Assembly (NCBI RefSeq): GCF_000348785.1
Contig: NC_020520.1
Coordinates: 1,984,001-2,048,000 of the forward strand
DNA length: 64,000 nucleotides
Direction of reading: 5' to 3'
DNA from: Ilumatobacter coccineus YM16-304
Lineage (GTDB): Bacteria; Actinomycetota; Acidimicrobiia; Acidimicrobiales; Ilumatobacteraceae
The position numbers and the translations under genes were made by a program. The notes beneath the pieces were generated by a model that was not told the DNA's origin, did no database searches, and saw only the letters and a list, made by a program, of their open reading frames with translations. Position 1 is the first letter of the stretch. Each line of letters starts with the position of its first letter. Positions 56,109 to 63,236 of this stretch are shown here, piece by piece.

Positions 56109-56137
56109 CGTCAATCGGTGTCTGACACCGATTGACG
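56109..56137. repeat. REP-like palindrome upstream of ndk
   Basis: A perfect 14-bp inverted repeat (arm CGTCAATCGGTGTC) around a central T, 35 nt after the previous copy and 30 nt before the ndk start. It differs from its neighbour at two arm positions (CAATC for CATCC), with matching changes on the other arm, so pairing is conserved. Confidence 0.85.
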
Positions 56138-56166
56138 GGGCTCGTGGGGCGGTAGCGTTCTCGGCC

Positions 56167-56577
56167 ATGTCAGATCGCACTCTCGTCCTCCTCAAGCCCG
56201 ACACCGTCGAACGCAAGCTCATCGGCGAGGTCGTCTCGCGTTTCGAGTCGAAGAACCTCGACATCGTCGCGATGGACCTGCGCACGCTCGACGCCGACAC
56301 GCTCGCTCGTCACTACGAAGAGCACGTCGGCAAGGGCTTCTACGGTGAGCTCGTCGAGTTCATGAGCCGCGGCCCGGTCCTGGCGATGGTCGTCGAAGGT
56401 CCCGAAGACACCTGGCAGGTCGTCCGGAACATGATGGGCGCCACCAACCCTCGCGACGCCGCCCCCGGCACGATCCGCGGCGACCTCGGCATCCTGTTCA
56501 CCGAGAACCTCGTGCACGGCAGCGACTCGCTCGAGTCGGCCACCCGCGAAATCGGGATCTTCTTCCCGAATCTGTAA
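56167..56577 (+). CDS. ndk: Nucleoside diphosphate kinase
   Basis: Ndk equilibrates nucleoside di- and triphosphates via a phospho-histidine. The 136-residue protein is full length: RTLVLLKPDTVERKLIGEVVSRFE, HYEEHVGKGFYGELVEFMSRGPVLAMVVEG, RNMMGATNPRDAAPGTIRGDLG, and the active-site His in NLVHGSDSLESATREIGIFF. The ATG at 56167 gives MSDRTLV. Its promoter region is occupied by two palindromes of the REP family. Confidence 0.97.
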   Translation: MSDRTLVLLKPDTVERKLIGEVVSRFESKNLDIVAMDLRTLDADTLARHYEEHVGKGFYGELVEFMSRGPVLAMVVEGPEDTWQVVRNMMGATNPRDAAPGTIRGDLGILFTENLVHGSDSLESATREIGIFFPNL

Positions 56578-56663
56578 CATTCAACGATCATGAATTCCGG
56601 CCGCAAACGTGCGTGCCAGAATGAAGTTCTCGAATCAACAGCTCGCGAAGGAGGGCCAACAAC

Positions 56664-57698
56664 ATGGCCCGCAACAACCCACTCAGCCTGGGGCGTGACC
56701 TTGCCATCGACCTCGGCACGGCGAACACACTGATCTACGTGCGCGGCCAAGGTGTCGTGCTCGACGAGCCGTCTGTCGTCGCCATCAACGTCAACGACGG
56801 CCGCCCCGTGGCGGTCGGTATGGAAGCCAAGCGGATGATGGGTCGCACGCCGAACCACATCAAGGCGATCCGCCCGCTCAAAGACGGTGTCATCGCCGAC
56901 TTCGAAGTGTGCGAGAAGATGCTGCGCTACTTCATCCAGAAGGTGCACGCGTCGAAGTGGTCGAAGCCGCGCATGGTCAGCTGCGTGCCGTCGGGCATCA
57001 CCGGTGTCGAGCAGCGCGCCGTGCAAGACGCCGCCGAGTACGCCGGAGCGCGCAAGCCGGTGCACATCATCGAAGAGCCCATGGCCGCAGCCATCGGTGC
57101 CGACCTGCCGGTGCACGAACCGTCGGGCAACATGATCGTCGACATCGGCGGTGGCACCACCGAGGTCGCCGTCATCTCGCTGGGCGGCATCGTCACGGCG
57201 CAATCGGTCCGCGTGGCCGGTGACGAACTCGACGACGCGGTGCTGCAGTACGTGAAGAAGGAGTTCTCGCTGGCGATCGGTGATCGCACGGCCGAAGAGG
57301 TCAAGATCCAGATGGGGTCGGCCTGGCCGCTCGACGAAGAACTCACCGCCGACATCCGCGGCCGTGACCTCATCTCGGGTCTGCCGCGAACCATCCAGCT
57401 CACGACAGAACACGTCCGTGAAGCCCTTGCCGAGCCGATCTCTGCAATCGTTGACGCGGTGAAGACAACGCTCGACAAGACCCCGCCCGAGCTCGCTGCC
57501 GACATCATGGAAGACGGCATCATGATCGCCGGCGGCGGCGCCCTCATCGGTGGCCTCGACGAACGGCTCAGCCACGAGACCGGCATGCCGATCCGAATCG
57601 CCCACGAACCGCTCTACAGCGTCGTGATCGGCTCCGGCCGGGCGCTCGAGAACATCGACGCGATGCGCGGCCTCATGTCGATGGGCGGCGAAGACTGA
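56664..57698 (+). CDS. mreB: Rod shape-determining actin homologue MreB
   Basis: MreB forms membrane-associated filaments that guide lateral wall synthesis. The 344-residue protein shows the actin-fold ATP site: phosphate-1 IDLGTANTLIYV, connect and adenosine regions, phosphate-2 MIVDIGGGTTEVAVISLGG, and IMIAGGGALIGGLDERL. The ATG at 56664 is preceded by AAGGAGG. It begins the mreB-mreC-mreD-PBP2-rodA block and points to a rod-shaped or elongating cell, which many actinobacteria lacking MreB do not have. Confidence 0.97.
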   Translation: MARNNPLSLGRDLAIDLGTANTLIYVRGQGVVLDEPSVVAINVNDGRPVAVGMEAKRMMGRTPNHIKAIRPLKDGVIADFEVCEKMLRYFIQKVHASKWSKPRMVSCVPSGITGVEQRAVQDAAEYAGARKPVHIIEEPMAAAIGADLPVHEPSGNMIVDIGGGTTEVAVISLGGIVTAQSVRVAGDELDDAVLQYVKKEFSLAIGDRTAEEVKIQMGSAWPLDEELTADIRGRDLISGLPRTIQLTTEHVREALAEPISAIVDAVKTTLDKTPPELAADIMEDGIMIAGGGALIGGLDERLSHETGMPIRIAHEPLYSVVIGSGRALENIDAMRGLMSMGGED

Positions 57699-57729
57699 TC
57701 CGTCCGGATTTCCGGAGCAGTCATTCATC

Positions 57730-58884
57730 ATGGCGATCTACACGGTCGGTCGGAGGCGAGTCATCATCGCGCTCCTGTTGTCATCGGCGCTGATCCTCAC
57801 GCTCGATCTGCGGGGCAATGCGGTGCTCGACCGAGCCCGCGATGCGTTCGGGGTGGCGATGACGCCGGTCGAGACCGCAGCCGACGTCGTGACCAACCCG
57901 GTGAAGCGGGCGTGGGACTCGTACTCCAACTACGACGACCTCGAACGTGAGAACGAGATCCTGCAGCAGCGCGTCGACGAGTTGATCGGCACGCAAGCCG
58001 CGGCCGAAGCGAGCGTCGTCGACTCCCAGCAGTTGCTCGCGCTCAACGACCTGCCGTCGCTCGCCGGTATCGACACCGAGAAGGCCGAAGTGGTCGGCGC
58101 CTCGGCGAACAACATCGACCAGATCATCGAGATCAACAAGGGCAGCCTCGACAACGTCGCGATCGGCATGCCGGTGGTCAACCGCGCTGGGCTCATCGGT
58201 CGTGTCACCCGCGTCCGCCTCAACTCGTCGCAGGTCATGCTCGTGACCGACCCGCGTTTCGCGATGCCGGTCGAGATCCTCGGCGGTACCGGCAGCGTCG
58301 ACGGCGACGGGTCCGACGACGAGACCTCCACCACCACGCCATCGGGATTCGACGACGACGAGATCGCCGACATCGTCGACCCAGACGTACCGACCACCAC
58401 GACGGCGCTCGACGTGCTCGGCGACCGCTTCGAATTGCCGCAGGCCGACACGTCCGACCCCGACGAGACGACGTCGGTCACCTCCACGACGGTGCCCGAG
58501 GGGCTCGATCTCCCGCCGGCCATCCCGGCAGACGGCAGCCCGGTCCAGACGACGATCCCGCCCGTCGTCACCACCACCACGCTGCCGCAATTCCAGAAGG
58601 AGTTCGGAGCGATGGAGGGGCAGGGACAAGATCGCCTGCCGCAGATCAGGTTCCTGCAAGACAACCCGTCGCTCGCCATCCTGCAGGAGGGTGACCTGGT
58701 CACCACGGCAGGCGGCGCCGACAGCCTCGCCCCGCCCAACATTCCGATCGGACGGGTCGTCAACCGTGCCGACCGTCCCGGCGTGGCCGGCCCCATCCTC
58801 GAAGTCATGCTCAACGCCGACCTCGACCGACTCAACTTCGTGCAGGTCGTGTTGTACCGACCCGCCTCCGAAGTCGAGCAGTGA
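57730..58884 (+). CDS. mreC: Rod shape-determining protein MreC with long low-complexity insertion
   Basis: MreC is an anchored extracytoplasmic scaffold linking MreB to PBP2. The 384-residue protein has an N-terminal transmembrane helix (RVIIALLLSSALILTLDL), a coiled coil (YDDLERENEILQQRVDELIG), and the first beta domain (EVVGASANNIDQIIEINKGSLDNVAIGMPVVN, LIGRVTRVRLNSSQVMLVTDPRFAMPVEI). A Thr/Asp/Pro-rich insertion then spans roughly residues 195-295 (DDETSTTTPSGFDDD, VPTTTTALDV, VTSTTVPEG, PPVVTTTTLP). The second beta lobe resumes after it (IRFLQDNPSLAILQEGDLVTTAGGADSLAPPNIPIGRVV). The insertion lies between the lobes rather than at the end. Confidence 0.93.
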   Translation: MAIYTVGRRRVIIALLLSSALILTLDLRGNAVLDRARDAFGVAMTPVETAADVVTNPVKRAWDSYSNYDDLERENEILQQRVDELIGTQAAAEASVVDSQQLLALNDLPSLAGIDTEKAEVVGASANNIDQIIEINKGSLDNVAIGMPVVNRAGLIGRVTRVRLNSSQVMLVTDPRFAMPVEILGGTGSVDGDGSDDETSTTTPSGFDDDEIADIVDPDVPTTTTALDVLGDRFELPQADTSDPDETTSVTSTTVPEGLDLPPAIPADGSPVQTTIPPVVTTTTLPQFQKEFGAMEGQGQDRLPQIRFLQDNPSLAILQEGDLVTTAGGADSLAPPNIPIGRVVNRADRPGVAGPILEVMLNADLDRLNFVQVVLYRPASEVEQ

Positions 58885-58891
58885 GCGGCAC

Positions 58892-59431
58892 GTGCTCGCT
58901 GCGCTGTACCAGAGTTCGCTGATCCGCCTCGTCCCCGTCGGGATGATCGTGCTCGCCCTCCAGCGAACGCTGTTCGTCGACCTGCAGATCAGCGGCGTCA
59001 TCGTGCAACTCGTGTTGGCGCTCGTCGCCGCAGCCGGTGCCGTCGGCGGCTCCGAAGGCGGTGCCATCGCCGGGTTCACACTCGGCATGATGTTCGATCT
59101 CGTCGAAGGAACGCCGCTCGGCTCCACGGCCATCGCGTTCACGCTCGCAGGCGTGGTGGCCGGATTGCTCGCCTTGATCGCCGCCGACCCGCAGTGGTGG
59201 CTGCTCGCGATCTTCGTGTTCTTCGGCGCCGCAGCGGGCGAAGCGCTGCTGCCCGTGGTGCGACTGTTCATCGGCCAACGCAACCCGTGGCCGGCCGACA
59301 TGGCGAAGGTGGTGCCCATCGTCGCGTTCAGTTCGATGGTGATCAGTCCGATCATGGTGCCGGTCGCCCGATGGTGTCTGCGCGTCCGGGGGAGCGAGTG
59401 GACCGCCCCGACGACCCAGGATCTGATCTGA
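58892..59431 (+). CDS. mreD: Rod shape-determining membrane protein MreD
   Basis: A 179-residue hydrophobic protein with five to six membrane segments (LIRLVPVGMIVLALQ, GVIVQLVLALVAAAGAVGG, GAIAGFTLGMMFDLVEGTPLG, AIAFTLAGVVAGLLALI, WLLAIFVFFGAAAGEALLPVV, VVPIVAFSSMVISPIMVPV). GFTLGMMFDLVEGTPLG corresponds to the MreD motif around GFxxGLxxD. The GTG at 58892 starts 7 nt after the mreC stop. Confidence 0.88.
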   Translation: MLAALYQSSLIRLVPVGMIVLALQRTLFVDLQISGVIVQLVLALVAAAGAVGGSEGGAIAGFTLGMMFDLVEGTPLGSTAIAFTLAGVVAGLLALIAADPQWWLLAIFVFFGAAAGEALLPVVRLFIGQRNPWPADMAKVVPIVAFSSMVISPIMVPVARWCLRVRGSEWTAPTTQDLI

Positions 59432-59485
59432 AGAGTTTCGCGGTTCTGCCATGTATGACGGTTGTGTGACAGGCAGAATGGTTCG

Positions 59486-61702
59486 ATGGCAGTAGACAAG
59501 CGGGCCGCTCGCCTCGGTGTTCTGGCGCTCGTCGCAACGATGCTCTTCGGGCTCGTCGGTGCTCGCCTGTGGTTCTTGCAGACCGTCGAACAGGAAGGGC
59601 TGCAAGAAGAGGTCGACCAGACCAAGCGGCGCACCGTGCCGTTGCTCCCCGAGCGCGGACGCATCTTCGACGCCGATGGACGGATCCTCGCCGACAACGA
59701 GCGGGTGCTCACCGTCGGCATCGACTGGGAGGTGCTGCGCAGCGAATCGAACCGCACCGAACTCTTCAGCCGGGTGTCGGGCTGGGTCGGCGTGCCGGTC
59801 GAAGAGATGGAACGCCGGTTCCAGAGCCAGGTCTACAGCCCGTTCCTGCCGATGCCGGTCGCCGAAGACATCGACGAGCGCACCGCCGCAACGCTGCTCG
59901 AACGAGTCGAAGACCTGCCCGGCGTGCAGATCATCGAAGAGGCGCGCCGCGTCTATCCATATGCGCCGCTCGCCAGTCACGTCGTCGGCTACATGGGCAG
60001 CATCACCGCCGAGACCAAAGATGCCTACGTCGGCGACGGCTACTTCCTCAACGAACGAGTCGGCCAGTTCGGCATCGAAGCGAGCATGGAACGCGAGCTC
60101 CACGGACAGTGGGGATACGTCGTGTACGAGGTCGACAAGTCGAGTCGGATCGTGCGAGAGATCGAGCGCGTGCCGGCGATCAACGGCAACGACATCCAAC
60201 TCACGATCGATCTCGACCAGCAGCAGTACGCGGAGCAGGCGCTCGAGAGTCAGCTCAAGCTGCGACGACTGGCAACGGCGCGCAATGGGCTCGACCCCGA
60301 GACGAACTTCGTCGAGCGCTTCTTCCCCGAGTACCCCGAAGAGGTGCCGTTCAAAGCGCCCGCGGGAGCGGTCGTGGTCCAGAACTGGGAGAACGGGCAC
60401 ATCGTCGCCTTGGCGAGCTACCCGACGTTCGACAACCGGTGGTTCGAGTCCGACCTCGGTGGGGGCAAGTTCGAGCAGTTGTTCCCGGCCGTAGACGAGT
60501 TCGGCGACCCGATCGACCCCGACGAGTCGATCCTCGTCAATCGAGCGATCCAGGGTCGCTACAACCTCGGCTCGACCTTCAAGCCGTTCACCGCGTACGC
60601 CGCGCTGAGCACCGGTTTGATGGGGGTGAACGACTACTACACCGACGAGGGCACGTATCGAATGACGTCGATCGACCAAGACCGGTGCAACTCCGGATTG
60701 GTGCGATGCGTGTTCAAGAACGCCACATGCAGCGGCACCGGCCGACCCTGTGTCTACGGCTCCGTCGACGTCGAGACCGCGCTCGCGGTGTCGAGCGATG
60801 CGTTCTTCTACCGCATCGGCGAGAACATCATGGTCGAGAACGACTTCGGCCCGGTCCTCCAGGAGCAGGTGCGACTCTTCGGGTTCGGTGAAGACACCGG
60901 CATCGCCCTACCGTTCGAATTCGACGGCACGGTGCCCGACAAGGAGCTCAAGGCGCGCTACGCGGAGCTCGGCGTGATCTCCGAGGCCGAAGGTCAGGAC
61001 TACTACACCGGCGACAACGTCCAGTTGTCCATCGGACAGGGTTTGTTGTCCGCGTCGCCGCTGCACCTCGCCACCGGCTACTCGACGCTCGCGAACGGCG
61101 GCTTCGTGCTGAAGCCCGAGATCGTCAAGGCGATCTACCAGCCAGGCGTGCCCGACTCCGTCGAGCCCGGCTTCGCCGACATCGCTCAGGCACAGTTCGC
61201 GGTCGAACCGAACGTGCGGGGCGATCTGGTTCGACAGATCCCATTCCCGCAGGAGTTCAAAGACGAGATCACGACCGGCTTGCAGCGCGTGATCTACGGC
61301 CCCGGCACGACCAGCGACTACTACCACTCGACCACCGGCGAAAAACTCTTCTACTACTACCCGCGTGGCTCCGAGGCGATCCCGCTCGCCGGCAAGACCG
61401 GTACGGCCCAGGGACGCAACAACTACCCGTGGAACGACTCGTCGGCGTTCGCCGCCTACAGCACCGACGCCGAGCGGCCGTACACGGTGAGCGCCTACCT
61501 CGAGAAGGCCGGCTACGGCTCGCAGGCCGCCGGCCCCGTGGTGAAGTGCATCTTCATGCAGTTGTCGGGACTCGCCCCGGCCGATCCGGTCGTGCTGTCC
61601 GATCCGCTCGACACCAACTCGATCTTCGCGGCGCCCGAGAACGACTTGACCGATCAGTCGTGCTACGCCGGTCGGTACTCCGCCGTGAGCACCACCGAGT
61701 GA
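59486..61702 (+). CDS. mrdA: Penicillin-binding protein 2, elongation transpeptidase
   Basis: The class B PBP of the elongasome, 738 residues. One N-terminal membrane helix (LGVLALVATMLFGLVGARLWFL) is followed by a dimerisation/pedestal domain (VPLLPERGRIFDADGRILADN). The transpeptidase domain has the active-site motif LGSTFKPFTAYAAL, SxN-type VSSDAFFYRIGE, and KTGTAQGRN. A Cys-rich insertion follows the SxxK helix, with four Cys in about 20 residues (RCNSGLVRC, ATCSGTGRPC). Two more Cys lie near the C-terminus (VVKCIF, DQSCYAG), probably forming extracellular disulphides. The ATG at 59486 begins MAVDKRAAR. It works with RodA. Confidence 0.94.
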   Translation: MAVDKRAARLGVLALVATMLFGLVGARLWFLQTVEQEGLQEEVDQTKRRTVPLLPERGRIFDADGRILADNERVLTVGIDWEVLRSESNRTELFSRVSGWVGVPVEEMERRFQSQVYSPFLPMPVAEDIDERTAATLLERVEDLPGVQIIEEARRVYPYAPLASHVVGYMGSITAETKDAYVGDGYFLNERVGQFGIEASMERELHGQWGYVVYEVDKSSRIVREIERVPAINGNDIQLTIDLDQQQYAEQALESQLKLRRLATARNGLDPETNFVERFFPEYPEEVPFKAPAGAVVVQNWENGHIVALASYPTFDNRWFESDLGGGKFEQLFPAVDEFGDPIDPDESILVNRAIQGRYNLGSTFKPFTAYAALSTGLMGVNDYYTDEGTYRMTSIDQDRCNSGLVRCVFKNATCSGTGRPCVYGSVDVETALAVSSDAFFYRIGENIMVENDFGPVLQEQVRLFGFGEDTGIALPFEFDGTVPDKELKARYAELGVISEAEGQDYYTGDNVQLSIGQGLLSASPLHLATGYSTLANGGFVLKPEIVKAIYQPGVPDSVEPGFADIAQAQFAVEPNVRGDLVRQIPFPQEFKDEITTGLQRVIYGPGTTSDYYHSTTGEKLFYYYPRGSEAIPLAGKTGTAQGRNNYPWNDSSAFAAYSTDAERPYTVSAYLEKAGYGSQAAGPVVKCIFMQLSGLAPADPVVLSDPLDTNSIFAAPENDLTDQSCYAGRYSAVSTTE

Positions 61703-61747
61703 CCCAGTGGCACCTCCGACGCTTCGCAGCTTTGCGATACTGACCTC

Positions 61748-62899
61748 GTGACCGCCTTCCTGACGCGCAGGCCCGATTCCGGGCTCGGCAACATCAAAGC
61801 GAGTCCGGCCGACCCCAGTCGCAACATCGACTGGATCCTGATGACCGTGCAGGTCGTGTTGGCCGTCGGTGGTTGCTTCATCGTGTTCTCCACGTCGCGT
61901 GGGCGCATCGTGTCCGACCCGTACGCGTTCGTCACCCGTCAGGTGGTGTTCGGCATCGTCGCCGCGGTGGTGATGGTCGGCGTGATGGCCGTCGACTACG
62001 AGTTCTGGAAGGAGCGGGCCCGCACGCTCTACATCGTCACCGTCGTCAGCCTGGTGTTCCTGTTCCTGCTCGGCGTGGCCAGCGGACAGGACCGCATCTC
62101 GTTCGACCTCGGCCCCATCAACGTGCAACCGGCCGAGCTCGCGAAGTTCACGACCTTGCTGATGCTCGCTGCGTTCCTCGCCGAAGAACGCAGCGAAGAG
62201 GTCTCCTATGCCCGCTTCCTCGGAGGGCTGATCATCGTCGGGCTGCCAGCCGTGCTGGTGATCGTGCAACCCGACCTCGGCTCGGCATCGGTCATCGTGT
62301 CGATCGCGATGGGCGTGCTGCTCGTCGCCGGGGCGAAGGTGCGCTACATCTTCGCCATCTCGTTCCTGTCGATCGCCACGGTCGCAGCGGCGTTCGTCGG
62401 GCGCCTGGTCAACTCGTATCAGGTGGCTCGCATCCAGGCGCTGATCAACCCGTCGGCCGCCGGCGCCGACGACACGTACCAGGCCGACAACGCCATGCGC
62501 GCCCTCGGCACCGGGGGCGTGTGGGGCAAGGGCTGGCTCCAGGGGCCGCTCACCAACGATGGCGACATCCCCGTGATGTGGGCCGACTTTCCGTTCGCCG
62601 CGGTCGGTGAGCAGTTCGGGCTCGTCGGCTGCGCCGTGGTGCTCGGCCTCATCGCCATCGCACTCATCCGCATCTGGCGCATCGCCCACTTGTCGCGCGA
62701 CCTGCTCGGTACCTACCTGTGCGCCGGCGTGTTCGTCATGCTCCTCTGGCAGACGTTCCAGAACGTCGGGATGACGCTCAAGATCATGCCGGTCACCGGC
62801 CTGCCGCTCCCGTTCATCAGCTACGGCGGCTCCGGTCTCATCGTGTACTTCGCCATGTTCGGCATCGTCCAGAGCGTCCACATGCGGCGCATGCGCTGA
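61748..62899 (+). CDS. rodA: RodA-type peptidoglycan glycosyltransferase (SEDS family)
   Basis: A SEDS polymerase paired with PBP2 in lateral wall synthesis, 383 residues with about ten membrane segments. Landmarks: WILMTVQVVLAVGGCFIVFSTS, DLGPINVQPAELAKFTTLLMLAAFLA, VLVIVQPDLGSASVIVSIAMGVLL, the extracellular loop with GTGGVWGKGWLQGPLTNDGDIPVMWADFPFAAVGEQFGLVG, and KIMPVTGLPLPFISYGGSGLIVYFAMFGIVQSV. The conserved Asp of SEDS proteins is in the NDGDIP / ADFPFA region. The GTG at 61748 starts 45 nt after the mrdA stop. The stop codon lies within a short perfect hairpin. Confidence 0.94.
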   Translation: MTAFLTRRPDSGLGNIKASPADPSRNIDWILMTVQVVLAVGGCFIVFSTSRGRIVSDPYAFVTRQVVFGIVAAVVMVGVMAVDYEFWKERARTLYIVTVVSLVFLFLLGVASGQDRISFDLGPINVQPAELAKFTTLLMLAAFLAEERSEEVSYARFLGGLIIVGLPAVLVIVQPDLGSASVIVSIAMGVLLVAGAKVRYIFAISFLSIATVAAAFVGRLVNSYQVARIQALINPSAAGADDTYQADNAMRALGTGGVWGKGWLQGPLTNDGDIPVMWADFPFAAVGEQFGLVGCAVVLGLIAIALIRIWRIAHLSRDLLGTYLCAGVFVMLLWQTFQNVGMTLKIMPVTGLPLPFISYGGSGLIVYFAMFGIVQSVHMRRMR

Positions 62900-63048
62900 C
62901 TCCGTCAGCGCCCGGCGACTTCGTCGCCTCACCCCGACTGCGTCGGGGATGCGCCTTTTCGACGGCTGACGCCGCCGCTCGCCTGCGGCTCGACTGTGAG
63001 ATCCGGTGTTTCGCTCGGCGACTGGCGGCGGGGCGACTTCGTCGCCGA
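62893..63048. repeat. Cluster of short hairpins sharing the GACTNCGTC core
   Basis: Four perfect small inverted repeats have the same core: GCGCTGAC-TCC-GTCAGCGC (62893-62911, containing the rodA stop codon), GGCGAC-TTC-GTCGCC (62914-62928), CCCCGAC-TGC-GTCGGGG (62932-62948), and GGCGAC-TTC-GTCGCC again (63032-63046). The last is also enclosed by an outer TCGGCGAC / GTCGCCGA pair (63015-63022 with 63041-63048). No gene is seen in 62900-63236; the rest of this spacer is plain sequence plus the two larger palindromes. Confidence 0.7.
62932..62959 (+). terminator. Probable intrinsic terminator of the mre-pbp2-rodA block
   Basis: The 7-bp GC stem CCCCGAC / GTCGGGG with a 3-nt loop is followed after 7 nt by TTTT, the only T-tract downstream of rodA. 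It lies 33 nt after the rodA stop. Confidence 0.55.
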
Positions 63049-63100
63049 GGCCTGGTCGTGGTGCGACACGTTCACCCCACCCTCACCCGATCAGCCGAGC

Positions 63101-63139
63101 AAGTTGATGACGTTGCTCCCGGAGCGATGTCATCAACTT
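63101..63139. repeat. Large nested palindrome, first of a pair
   Basis: An 11-bp outer arm AAGTTGATGAC (63101-63111) pairs with GTCATCAACTT (63129-63139). Inside it, a small GCTCC / GGAGC hairpin has a one-base centre. The architecture (outer stem, internal loop, tight inner hairpin) is the same as in the next element. A regulatory site or REP-like element is possible. Confidence 0.65.
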
Positions 63140-63147
63140 TGGCGTGA

Positions 63148-63184
63148 ACCTGGTTACTTCCATCCGGGATGGGCGTAACCAGGT
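63148..63184. repeat. Large nested palindrome, second of a pair
   Basis: A 10-bp outer arm ACCTGGTTAC (63148-63157) pairs with GTAACCAGGT (63175-63184). Inside it, a CCATCC / GGATGG hairpin has a one-base centre. It lies 52 nt before the radical SAM start, so it may overlap that gene's promoter. Confidence 0.65.
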
Positions 63185-63236
63185 GGAGCACGGAGGGTCC
63201 GGCCTGCGGCACAGGGGGTGACGGTAGAATCGTTCG

